64,000 nucleotides of DNA from contig CANBNG010000004.1 of assembly GCA_947370975.1 (NCBI GenBank), forward strand, positions 1-64,000, in the 5' to 3' direction. The number at the start of each line of letters is the position of its first letter. Within the stretch, counting starts at the first letter, position 1. The translations under genes were made by a program, and so were the position numbers. A model generated the notes under the pieces. The model saw nothing but the letters and a program-made list of their open reading frames with translations, ran no database searches and was not told the DNA's origin. The DNA is from Beijerinckiaceae bacterium. Lineage in GTDB: Bacteria > Pseudomonadota > Alphaproteobacteria > Rhizobiales > Beijerinckiaceae. Of this stretch, positions 43,811 through 51,808 are shown piece by piece.

Positions 43811-45334
43811 ATGTTCGAACCTTCCTTCGAGGCTTTTGAAGCCGCCTATGAGGCGGGCAAACCCCTGCTCGTCTCGACAAAGCTCGTCGCGGATCTTGAG
43901 ACGCCGGTCTCGGCGTTTCTGAAACTCTCCGCCGGGCGTAGGGGGCAGGTTTTCCTGCTTGAATCCGTCGAGGGCGGCGCCGCGCGCGGCCGCTATTCGA
44001 TGATAGGTCTCGACCCCGACGTGATCTGGCGCGCCAATGGCGACAGCAGCGAGATCAACCGGCAGGCGCTGATCGACAAGGACAGCTTCGAGCCCTGCCC
44101 CGGCAAGCCGCTCGATGCCTTGCGCGCCTTGATCGCCGAATCCGCAGTGCCGGCATTCGAGGGCCATGACCTGCCCCCCATGGCTGCGGGCGTCTTCGGC
44201 TATCTCGGCTATGACATGGTGCGCCAGATGGAGCGCCTTGCCCCCGCCAAGTCCGATCCGATCGGCGTGCCCGAGGCGGTGATGATCCGCCCGACGCTGA
44301 TGGCGGTGTTTGATTCCGTGCGCGACGAACTCACCCTGGTCACGCCTGTGCGCCCGCAGGCGGGCCTCTCAGCGCAGGCGGCTTATGCGAGCGCGCAGAC
44401 GCGTCTCGACAGTCTGGTCGGCGTGCTGGAAAGCCCGCTCGATCACGTCGTTCCCGCCGTCGACCCGCGCCTGCTGGCCCAGCCGCCCGTGTCCAACACC
44501 AGCGAGAACCGCTTTCTGGAGATGGTCGCCAAGGCGAAGGATTATATTCGCGCCGGCGATATCTTTCAGGTCGTGCTGTCGCAGCGTTTTACCTCTGCCT
44601 TCGAGCTGCCGGCATTCTCGCTTTATCGGGCCCTGCGCCGCGTGAACCCCGCGCCCTTCCTCTGCTATCTCGATTTCGGCGGCTTCCAGATCGTCTGTTC
44701 GAGCCCGGAAATTCTGGTGCGCGTGCGCGATGGCAAGGTCACCATCCGTCCCATCGCCGGCACCCGCTGGCGCGGCAAGACGCAGGCCGAGGATGAGGCG
44801 CTCGCCGCCGAGCTTCTCGCAGACCCGAAAGAACGCGCCGAACATCTCATGCTGCTCGATCTCGGGCGCAACGATGTCGGTCGCGTTGCTGAAATCGGCA
44901 GCGTCGAAGTGACGGAGAAATTCTTCGTCGAGCGTTACAGCCACGTCATGCACATCGTCTCGAATGTCGAGGGGCGGCTGGCCGCTGCTCATGACAATAT
45001 CGACGCACTCTGCGCTGGCTTTCCGGCCGGCACCGTATCTGGCGCACCAAAGGTGCGCGCAATGGAAATTATCGACCAGCTCGAAACCGACAAGCGCGGC
45101 ATCTATGGCGGCTGCATCGGCTATTTCGGCGCGTCGGGCGAGATGGACACCTGCATCGTCCTGCGCACGGCGGTCATCAAGGATGGCCACATGCATGCGC
45201 AGGCGGGCGCTGGCATTGTCTATGATTCAGATCCGCTCTCCGAACACCGCGAATGCGTGAACAAGGCCAAGGCCCTGTTTCGCGCCGCCGAGGAAGCCGT
45301 GCGCTTCGCAACCGGTGGCAAGCGGGGGCAGTGA
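43811..45334 (+). CDS. trpE: anthranilate synthase component I
   Basis: Converts chorismate to anthranilate with TrpG. It has 507 aa. The tryptophan feedback site is in the N-terminal LLESVEGGAARGRYS block. The chorismate-binding core has RIKP-like IRPIAGTRWRG, LLDLGRNDVGRV, YSHVMHIVSNVEG, FPAGTVSGAPKVRAME and AGAGIVYDSDP. It is separate from trpG, unlike the fused trpEG of Rhizobium and relatives. There is no Trp-rich leader in the 12-base gap to the foldase gene. Confidence 0.97.
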   Translation: MFEPSFEAFEAAYEAGKPLLVSTKLVADLETPVSAFLKLSAGRRGQVFLLESVEGGAARGRYSMIGLDPDVIWRANGDSSEINRQALIDKDSFEPCPGKPLDALRALIAESAVPAFEGHDLPPMAAGVFGYLGYDMVRQMERLAPAKSDPIGVPEAVMIRPTLMAVFDSVRDELTLVTPVRPQAGLSAQAAYASAQTRLDSLVGVLESPLDHVVPAVDPRLLAQPPVSNTSENRFLEMVAKAKDYIRAGDIFQVVLSQRFTSAFELPAFSLYRALRRVNPAPFLCYLDFGGFQIVCSSPEILVRVRDGKVTIRPIAGTRWRGKTQAEDEALAAELLADPKERAEHLMLLDLGRNDVGRVAEIGSVEVTEKFFVERYSHVMHIVSNVEGRLAAAHDNIDALCAGFPAGTVSGAPKVRAMEIIDQLETDKRGIYGGCIGYFGASGEMDTCIVLRTAVIKDGHMHAQAGAGIVYDSDPLSEHRECVNKAKALFRAAEEAVRFATGGKRGQ

Positions 45335-45354
45335 GGGCGACAGGCCGCGCCCCG

Positions 45355-45377
45355 CTTCTCCCCCAAGGGGGAGAGGG
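45355..45377. repeat. palindromic repeat between trpE and trpG
   Basis: CTCCCCC (45358-45364) and GGGGGAG (45367-45373) with an AA loop; T45357-A45374 extends the stem. The following GAGGGTTTCGCGCAAG matches the sequence after the palindrome at 35244 with one base difference, so both belong to one dispersed family. It lies inside the trp transcript. Confidence 0.65.
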
Positions 45378-45446
45378 TTTCGCGCAAGCAGCCATGCTTG
45401 ACCTTGCGCACGGCGCGTCCCAAGAAGAGCGGATAAGGGTCCGGTT

Positions 45447-46052
45447 ATGTCCAAAATCACGCTGATCGACAATTACGATAGCTTCACTTGGAACCTCGTG
45501 CACTATCTGGGTGCGCTCGGGGCCGAAGTGGACGTGCGCCGCAACGATGCGCTGAGCGCGCAGGAGCTGCTGGCAAGCTCGCCTGACGCCATCGTGCTGT
45601 CGCCCGGCCCCTGCACCCCCAGAGAAGCCGGTATCTGCCTTGATGTGATCCGGCTGGCCGCCGGCAAGGTGCCGATCATGGGCGTCTGCCTCGGCCATCA
45701 GGCAATTGGCGATTCCTATGGCGGCGAGGTTGTGCGCGCCCCCGCCCCCCTTCATGGTAAGATGTCGGAAATCACCCATCGCGGCGAGACATTGTTTGCC
45801 GGCATCGACGGGCCTTTTCAGGCAACGCGCTATCATTCTCTCATGGTCGAGCGCTCGACGTTGCCGGCCGAACTCATGGTGACGGCGGAAACCGATGGCC
45901 TCATCATGGGGCTTTCGCACCGGACGCATCCGGTGCACGGCGTGCAATTCCATCCCGAGAGCATAGCCTCGGAACATGGACATCTGATCTTCAAGAATTT
46001 CCTCGATCTCGCCGCGGCCTGGAACCGGCAATCGGGACGCAACCAGGCCTGA
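45447..46052 (+). CDS. trpG: anthranilate synthase component II (glutamine amidotransferase)
   Basis: Supplies ammonia to TrpE. It has 201 aa with the class I GATase triad: Cys in MGVCLGHQAIG, His and Glu in GVQFHPESIASEHG. The N-terminal LIDNYDSFTWNLV and LSPGPCTPREAG motifs are TrpG/PabA-typical. It lies 112 bases after trpE, a gap occupied by a palindromic repeat, and 16 bases before trpD. Confidence 0.96.
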   Translation: MSKITLIDNYDSFTWNLVHYLGALGAEVDVRRNDALSAQELLASSPDAIVLSPGPCTPREAGICLDVIRLAAGKVPIMGVCLGHQAIGDSYGGEVVRAPAPLHGKMSEITHRGETLFAGIDGPFQATRYHSLMVERSTLPAELMVTAETDGLIMGLSHRTHPVHGVQFHPESIASEHGHLIFKNFLDLAAAWNRQSGRNQA

Positions 46053-46068
46053 GCGGAGCACGATCGAT

Positions 46069-47085
46069 ATGGACGCCTTCAAACCCCTCATCGGCAAGGT
46101 CGCGACGGGCGCCAGCCTGACACGGGCCGAGGCGGAGCTCGCCTTCGACAACATCCTTTCGGGCGAATTGACCCCGGCGCAGATGGGCGGCTTTCTCATG
46201 GCGCTGCGCGTGCGCGGTGAGTCGGTGGATGAAATCACCGGCGCGGTGACCGCCATGCGCGCAAAGATGACGCGCGTTAATGCGCCGACCAATGCCATCG
46301 ATATTGTGGGCACCGGCGGCGATGGCGCGGGCACCTATAATGTTTCGACGCTCGCCTCGCTCATCACCGCCGCCTGCGGCGTGCCTGTGGCCAAGCACGG
46401 CAATCGCGCGGCCTCCTCCAAGTCGGGCGCAAGCGATGTGCTGGGCGCGCTGGGCGTCGGCATCGGCGTCACGCCCGCAGCCGTGGAAGCCTGCCTTGCG
46501 GAAGCCAACATCGGCTTCATGATGGCGCAGACGCATCATCTGGCGATGCGCCATGTCGGCCCCGTGCGGGTTGAACTGGGCACACGCACGATCTTCAATA
46601 TTCTCGGGCCTCTTTCCAACCCCGCAGGCGTGAAGCGGCAATTGCTCGGCACCTTCTCCGACACGCTGCTGACGCCAATGGCCGAAGTGCTGCGCAATCT
46701 GGGCTCGGAAAAAGTCTGGCTCGTGCATGGCTCCGACGGGCTCGATGAGCTGACGACGACGGGGCCGACGCGCGTCGTTGCGCTGGAACATGGCGCCATC
46801 ACGAGCTTCACGATCACGCCGGAGGATGCCGGGCTGAAGATGGCGTCTGCCGAAGATCTGAAGGGCGGCGACCCGGCTTTCAATGCACAGGCATTGCGCG
46901 CGGTCCTCGATGGCGCGAAGAATGCCTATCGCGACATTGCGCTTCTCAATGCCGCTGCCGCGCTGGTCGTTTCCGGTACGGCGACGGATCTGCGCGATGG
47001 CGTGATGCGAGGCGCGCAAGCGTTGGATGAAGGCCGCGTCAAGCAAACGCTCGACACGCTTGTCACTGTTTCGAACCGCGGGTGA
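46069..47085 (+). CDS. trpD: anthranilate phosphoribosyltransferase
   Basis: Joins anthranilate and PRPP. It has 338 aa. Motifs are the glycine-rich PRPP loop VGTGGDGAGTYNVST, KHGNRAASSKSGASDVLGALG, the anthranilate channel segment AQTHHLAMRHVGPVR, and FNILGPLSNPAG. It lies three bases before trpC and is co-transcribed with it. Confidence 0.97.
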   Translation: MDAFKPLIGKVATGASLTRAEAELAFDNILSGELTPAQMGGFLMALRVRGESVDEITGAVTAMRAKMTRVNAPTNAIDIVGTGGDGAGTYNVSTLASLITAACGVPVAKHGNRAASSKSGASDVLGALGVGIGVTPAAVEACLAEANIGFMMAQTHHLAMRHVGPVRVELGTRTIFNILGPLSNPAGVKRQLLGTFSDTLLTPMAEVLRNLGSEKVWLVHGSDGLDELTTTGPTRVVALEHGAITSFTITPEDAGLKMASAEDLKGGDPAFNAQALRAVLDGAKNAYRDIALLNAAAALVVSGTATDLRDGVMRGAQALDEGRVKQTLDTLVTVSNRG

Positions 47086-47088
47086 ACC

Positions 47089-47904
47089 ATGGCCGATATT
47101 CTGCGCCGCATTGAGACTTACAAGCGCACCGAAATAGCCGAGGCGAAAGTCCGCATGCCGCTGCATGCGCTGGAGCGCCAGATCGCGCAACAATCGCCCC
47201 CGCGCGGTTTTCTGCGCGCCATCGAGGCCAAGCTTGGCGCCAACCAGATCGCGCTGATCGCCGAGATCAAGAAGGCCAGTCCCTCGAAAGGCCTCATCCG
47301 CGCGGATTTCGATCCGCCTGCGCTCGCACGCGCTTATGAAAAAGGCGGTGCGGCCTGCCTGTCGGTGCTCACCGACGAGCCCTCGTTTCAGGGTAAGCCC
47401 GAGTTTCTCGTGGCCGCACGCGAGGCGACCCGCCTGCCCGCGCTGCGCAAGGATTTCATGTACGATCCCTATCAGGTGTTCGAGGCGCGCGCCTGGGGCG
47501 CAGATTGCATCCTTCTCATCATGGCCGCCCTTTCTGATGAGGATGCGCGCAAGCTGAACAAGGTCGCGCATGATCTGAATATGGATGTGCTTGTTGAAGT
47601 TCATGATGAGGATGAACTCAAGCGCGCGCTCCCGCTGGAGACGCGGCTCATCGGCATCAACAACCGCGACCTGCGCACCTTTCACACCAGTCTCGAGGTC
47701 TCCGAGCGCCTCGCCAAGCTTGTGCCCGACGATCGCATCATTGTGGGCGAAAGCGGCATTGGCTCGCATGAAGACGCCATGCGCCTTCTGCGCGGCGGCA
47801 TCGGCACGTTCCTCGTGGGCGAAAGCCTGATGCGGCAGGACGATGTCGTGCGCGCGACGCATGATCTGCTGCATGGTCCCGCACTTGAGGCGCGCCATCC
47901 ATGA
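47089..47904 (+). CDS. trpC: indole-3-glycerol phosphate synthase
   Basis: TIM-barrel enzyme closing the indole ring. It has 271 aa. The catalytic Lys is in IAEIKKASPSKG, the second in LRKDFMYDPYQV; the NNRDLRTF and GESGIGSHED phosphate-binding motifs are present. The stop overlaps the moaC start by four bases (ATGA), an arrangement conserved in Rhizobiales. Confidence 0.97.
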   Translation: MADILRRIETYKRTEIAEAKVRMPLHALERQIAQQSPPRGFLRAIEAKLGANQIALIAEIKKASPSKGLIRADFDPPALARAYEKGGAACLSVLTDEPSFQGKPEFLVAAREATRLPALRKDFMYDPYQVFEARAWGADCILLIMAALSDEDARKLNKVAHDLNMDVLVEVHDEDELKRALPLETRLIGINNRDLRTFHTSLEVSERLAKLVPDDRIIVGESGIGSHEDAMRLLRGGIGTFLVGESLMRQDDVVRATHDLLHGPALEARHP

Positions 47905-48386
47905 CCGGCAAACTCTCCCACATCACGCCGGGCGGCGAAGCCCATATGGTCGATGTTTCGGAAAAATCCGTCACCGTCCGCGTCGCCGTGGCCGAGGGCC
48001 GCGTGGTGATGAAGCCCGAAACCTTGCAGCTCGCACTCTCGGGCGACGCCAAGAAAGGCGACGTTCTGGGCACGGCGCGCATTGCCGGCATCATGGCCGC
48101 CAAACGTACGCATGACCTCATTCCGCTCTGCCATCCGCTTGCCATCAGCAAGGTAACAGTCGATCTCAGGCCCGACCCGCATCTGCCCGGCATTCGCGTG
48201 CGCGCCGCCGTGAAAGTCGGCGGCCAGACCGGCGTCGAGATGGAGGCGCTGACCGCTGTCAGCATCGCCTGCCTGACGGTCTATGACATGCTGAAAGCGG
48301 TTGACCGCTTCATGACCATCGAGGGCATCGGCCTGCTGGAAAAGACCGGCGGCAAATCCGGCGACTGGCGCCGGGACCACACGTGA
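47901..48386 (+). CDS. moaC: cyclic pyranopterin monophosphate synthase MoaC
   Basis: Makes cPMP, the first pterin of molybdenum cofactor synthesis, together with MoaA. It has 161 aa. Motifs are KGDVLGTARIAGIMAAKRT, LIPLCHPLAISKV and GVEMEALTAVSIACLTVYDM. It overlaps trpC and moeA by four bases on each side, so cofactor and tryptophan synthesis share a transcript. Confidence 0.97.
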   Translation: MTGKLSHITPGGEAHMVDVSEKSVTVRVAVAEGRVVMKPETLQLALSGDAKKGDVLGTARIAGIMAAKRTHDLIPLCHPLAISKVTVDLRPDPHLPGIRVRAAVKVGGQTGVEMEALTAVSIACLTVYDMLKAVDRFMTIEGIGLLEKTGGKSGDWRRDHT

Positions 48387-49603
48387 GCCGCGCGCCGCTC
48401 CTGGCCGTCGCCGACGCGCTCGCGCGGGTGCTTGAGAGCGCACGCGAGCGACTTCCAGCGGAACATGTTGCATTGGCCGCGGCGCGTGGCCGCACGCTGG
48501 CACATGACGTTGCAGCCCTGCGCACGCAACCGCCCTTCCCCGCCTCCGCCATGGACGGCTATGCGGTCCGCGCCGCAGATATTGCGAGCGTACCCGCGCG
48601 CCTGACACTCATCGGCGAAAGCGCCGCAGGCCGTCGCTTTTCTGGCGCTCTCGCCCCAGGTGAGGCCGTGCGCATCTTCACCGGCGCGCCGGTGCCCGAT
48701 GGCGCCGACACGATCCTCATTCAGGAAAACACCCGCACGGAAGATGGTGCGGTGATTGCGCTCGAAAGCGAGACGCCGGGCCGCTACGTGCGCCGCGCCG
48801 GACTCGATTTCTCGACCGGCGACGTGCTGCTGAAACAGGGGCGCCTGCTCGGCCCTTCCGAACTCGCTCTCGCCGCCGCGATGAACCATCCCACCCTGCC
48901 CGTCACCCGCAAGCCGCGCGTGGCGCTGCTGGCCACGGGCGATGAGCTGGTGCGCCCGGGCGAGGAGATCGGCCCCGACCAGATTGTCGCCTCCAACACA
49001 TTCGCCGTGCGCGCCTATGCGGAAAACGCCGGTGCGGAGGTGATCGATCTCGGCATTGCGGGCGATTCCTTTCAGGCCATCGAAGCCGCCATTCGCCAAG
49101 CGCGGGATGCCGGCGCGGACGTGCTGGTGACATTGGGCGGCGCCTCCGTCGGCGACCACGATCTCGTGCAGACAGCGCTCGCCAACGAGGGTATGGAGCT
49201 TGGCTTCTGGCGCATCGCCATGCGGCCGGGCAAGCCGCTGATGCACGGGCGCATCGGCGACATGCGCATTCTGGGCCTGCCGGGGAACCCGGTCTCGGCC
49301 ATCGTCTGCGGCCTGCTCTTCCTCGTGCCGCTGGTGCGCGCGCTCTCGGGCGACGCGCAGGCGGGCGATGACCGCAGCGAGCTCGCTGTGCTGGCCTCCG
49401 ACCTGCCCGAAAACGACAATCGCCAGGATTACCTGCGCGCCCGCATCACCGGCACAACCGATGGCCACCCCCTGGTCGACGCCTTCGGCAAGCAGGATTC
49501 GTCCATGCTGCGCCTGCTGTCAGACGCCCAATGCCTGATCATCCGCGAGCCCCACGCGCCCGCGGCCAAGGCTGGCGACATGTGCCGGCTGCTGCGGGTT
49601 TAG
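48383..49603 (+). CDS. moeA: molybdopterin molybdenumtransferase MoeA
   Basis: Inserts molybdate into adenylylated molybdopterin. It has 406 aa. Motifs are SAMDGYAVRAAD, IFTGAPVPDGADTI, the MoCF-binding domain with ALLATGDELVRPG and VLVTLGGASVGDHDL, and the LGLPGNPVSAIVCG signature. It is the last gene of the trp-moa transcript. lexA usually follows in this order but is absent here; a surface-protein locus begins instead. Confidence 0.96.
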   Translation: MSRAPLLAVADALARVLESARERLPAEHVALAAARGRTLAHDVAALRTQPPFPASAMDGYAVRAADIASVPARLTLIGESAAGRRFSGALAPGEAVRIFTGAPVPDGADTILIQENTRTEDGAVIALESETPGRYVRRAGLDFSTGDVLLKQGRLLGPSELALAAAMNHPTLPVTRKPRVALLATGDELVRPGEEIGPDQIVASNTFAVRAYAENAGAEVIDLGIAGDSFQAIEAAIRQARDAGADVLVTLGGASVGDHDLVQTALANEGMELGFWRIAMRPGKPLMHGRIGDMRILGLPGNPVSAIVCGLLFLVPLVRALSGDAQAGDDRSELAVLASDLPENDNRQDYLRARITGTTDGHPLVDAFGKQDSSMLRLLSDAQCLIIREPHAPAAKAGDMCRLLRV

Positions 49604-49639
49604 ACTCGTCGTGGCGAGGAATGTCAGCGATGCGGTACT

Positions 49640-49695
49640 CCATCTTGGCGCCATAGACGCCCTAGATTGCTTTGCTCCGCTCGCAATGACGAAAA
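49640..49695. repeat. dispersed intergenic repeat remnant after moeA
   Basis: The stretch contains GATTGCTTTGCTCCGCTCGC followed by AATGACG, a motif that recurs between genes in many alphaproteobacterial genomes. It has weak internal symmetry. It marks the junction between the conserved trp-moa block and the convergent export locus. Confidence 0.45.
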
Positions 49696-49696
49696 C

Positions 49697-51808
49697 CTAC
49701 GCCCCAGACTCCCGGATCAGCACGCCCACCAGCCGGCGCAGCACCACTGCGGCGAAACTTTCGGCGCTTCCTTCCACGAACACGCGGCCGCGCACGCTTG
49801 TCTTGAGCGGGCTCCCGGTCTCGCCGCTCAGCACGGCCGGATAAATGGCAATGCCGGGCTTGAGATGCCGACGACCGTCATCGCTGACCGGAATGGGCCC
49901 CTCATGCGCGGTGGCCAAGGGCAGGAGATCGAGATCCTCGACCGCCGTACGTCCGACCGAGACCAGACGCACCGGGAAGGAGGAAGCCAGCGGCTCCTCG
50001 GGGATGAAGGTGCCCTTCGCGCCGTCCTTCAGCCGCCGCAGGTCAGCCTCTTCCACATAGCCGCGCACTTCCCCGCCCGCGCCATCGATCACGCGTCCGA
50101 TCAGCGTGCGCACGCCGATCCACATGCCGACCCGCAAGGCCGGATCCCAATCGCGCAGGACGCCGTCTTTGGGCGCGCGCACGGTGACATCGGCGAGTTG
50201 CGTGCGCAGCGTCTCCAGCCGCAACATTTCCGCCTCGCGCTGGCCCATGAGCACTGTCAATTCGGAGCGGTCGCCCGCATCCGCAACCACGCGCGCAAGC
50301 CTGCGGTTGAGCAAAGCGAGCCTCAGCTCCGATCGCTGTGTCTCGAAGGCAAGGTCGGGTGAGCGCAGGACGAGGATGATGTCGCCCTGCCGGACACGCT
50401 CGCCCTCGCGCCGCTCGATGCGTTCGATCTGCCCCGCCGCCTTGGGATAAAGCGCGACATCCTGCGCCGCCACCGCGAGTGCCGCGACCTCGACACGCGT
50501 CGAGAGTGGCACGAACAGGCAGAGCACGCCGACAGCGCAGACGCCGAGCGTCACGCGCGAGCGCCGGTCCTGCAAGAGCCGCGTGCGGCCCTGCCACTGG
50601 ATCTTCAGCTCCACATAGATCGGCCGCAGGATGAACCAGACGATCTCGATCAGGAACAGGATGACGCCCAGAACCTTGAAGGTCGCATGATAGACAAGAA
50701 AGGCGATGCCAAGAAACAGGAAGAAGCGATAGACCCAGATAGAATAGGCGTAGATCGCCAGAATCCATTCCGTGCGCGGCAGGAACCGCTCGGGCGGCGG
50801 GGCCTGCAAGCCCCACAGGAATTCGCGCATGCGCCAGCGCCCGATCGCCATGGCGCGTGTCTGCAAATTGGGAATGCCCGTCATGTCGGCAAGAATGTGA
50901 TAGCCGTCAAAGCGCATGAACGGATTGAGATTCAGGAACAGCGTCGCAACAAGACTGGTGGTCGCGGTCACGAAAGCAACGCTGCGCGCGGCCCCATCGG
51001 GCAGAAACACCCACAGCAGAAGCGCGAGGATCGCCAGCATCAGTTCCGAAATGATGCCGGCGGAATCGATCAGCAGCCGCTGCGTGCGCGAGGGCAGACG
51101 CCAGGCGTCGCTCACATCGGAATAGAGAAACGGCGCCATGACCATGAAGGCGACGCCCATCGATGGAACGCGCACGCCAAACCGCGTCGCCATATAGGCA
51201 TGGCCGAGTTCGTGAATGGACTTCACGACAATGAGGCTGAGGCCATAGCTGAACAGGCTGTCGATGGTGAGAAAGGAGACGGCATTGGCAACAAAAGTGT
51301 CCCACCTCTTGGCCACCAGAACGAGCGCGAACAGGCCCAGCATACCAAAGATCACGAATGACGCGCGGCTGAATATGACCTCGCCCACCAGCCGCGAGGC
51401 ATCGAGAAAGCGCTGGGGCCGGAGGAGCGGAATCTTGATGAAAAGGTAATTGTGGATCAGCCAGGCGATCCAGTGATGCTTGCGATTCAATTCCTTCTTG
51501 GCGAAGGCCGCACCAAACCCCAGCGGGGCTTGCGTCAGCTCATGGCCTTCGAGAAAGGCCCGCACACCAAGTATTTCTTCTTCGGTCGTCTCGCGCCCCG
51601 CGCGCTCGGCAACACGCGCGCGCACCCCCTCCACCGTGCCGGCAGGCCAGGCATCCAGAATGTCGAGCACCGGACGCCCGACCTGAAAATAGCGATTGCC
51701 AACAGGATCGAGAATGACCCAGCCGGGCGCGCCCGAGGCCAGCGGAGCCGCGCGGTAAATGCGCAGATCCTGACGCAGCGTGGGAAGCTTGTCGTCGATG
51801 GGAAACAT
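49697..51808 (-). CDS. RRE/PqqD-like + M50 intramembrane protease + HlyD adaptor fusion
   Basis: A 703-aa inner-membrane protein with three parts. Residues about 10-95 resemble a PqqD/RRE winged helix (PGWVILDPVGNRYFQVG, then EEEILGVRAFLEGHELTQ). About 145-420 is a multispanning site-2-protease-like domain with zinc motif HELGH at 199-203 and the second ligand motif NPFMRFDG (Asp301). After a last TM (about 430-450) comes an HlyD-type biotinyl-lipoyl/barrel-sandwich region (YPKAAGQIERIERREGERV) with a helical hairpin and beta-barrel. Both active-site motifs are intact. The ATG at 51808 overlaps the preceding stop. It is the last gene of the export operon and could recognise and process the giant protein or gate its export; no ABC transporter is nearby. 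Domain calls are good; function is inferred. Confidence 0.85.
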   Translation of the reverse strand: MFPIDDKLPTLRQDLRIYRAAPLASGAPGWVILDPVGNRYFQVGRPVLDILDAWPAGTVEGVRARVAERAGRETTEEEILGVRAFLEGHELTQAPLGFGAAFAKKELNRKHHWIAWLIHNYLFIKIPLLRPQRFLDASRLVGEVIFSRASFVIFGMLGLFALVLVAKRWDTFVANAVSFLTIDSLFSYGLSLIVVKSIHELGHAYMATRFGVRVPSMGVAFMVMAPFLYSDVSDAWRLPSRTQRLLIDSAGIISELMLAILALLLWVFLPDGAARSVAFVTATTSLVATLFLNLNPFMRFDGYHILADMTGIPNLQTRAMAIGRWRMREFLWGLQAPPPERFLPRTEWILAIYAYSIWVYRFFLFLGIAFLVYHATFKVLGVILFLIEIVWFILRPIYVELKIQWQGRTRLLQDRRSRVTLGVCAVGVLCLFVPLSTRVEVAALAVAAQDVALYPKAAGQIERIERREGERVRQGDIILVLRSPDLAFETQRSELRLALLNRRLARVVADAGDRSELTVLMGQREAEMLRLETLRTQLADVTVRAPKDGVLRDWDPALRVGMWIGVRTLIGRVIDGAGGEVRGYVEEADLRRLKDGAKGTFIPEEPLASSFPVRLVSVGRTAVEDLDLLPLATAHEGPIPVSDDGRRHLKPGIAIYPAVLSGETGSPLKTSVRGRVFVEGSAESFAAVVLRRLVGVLIRESGA

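Noticed and set aside
45991..47898. 635-codon minus-strand open frame over trpD/trpC
   Set aside because: Antisense shadow of two fully recognisable trp genes; composition is Arg/His/Gly-rich with no motif.
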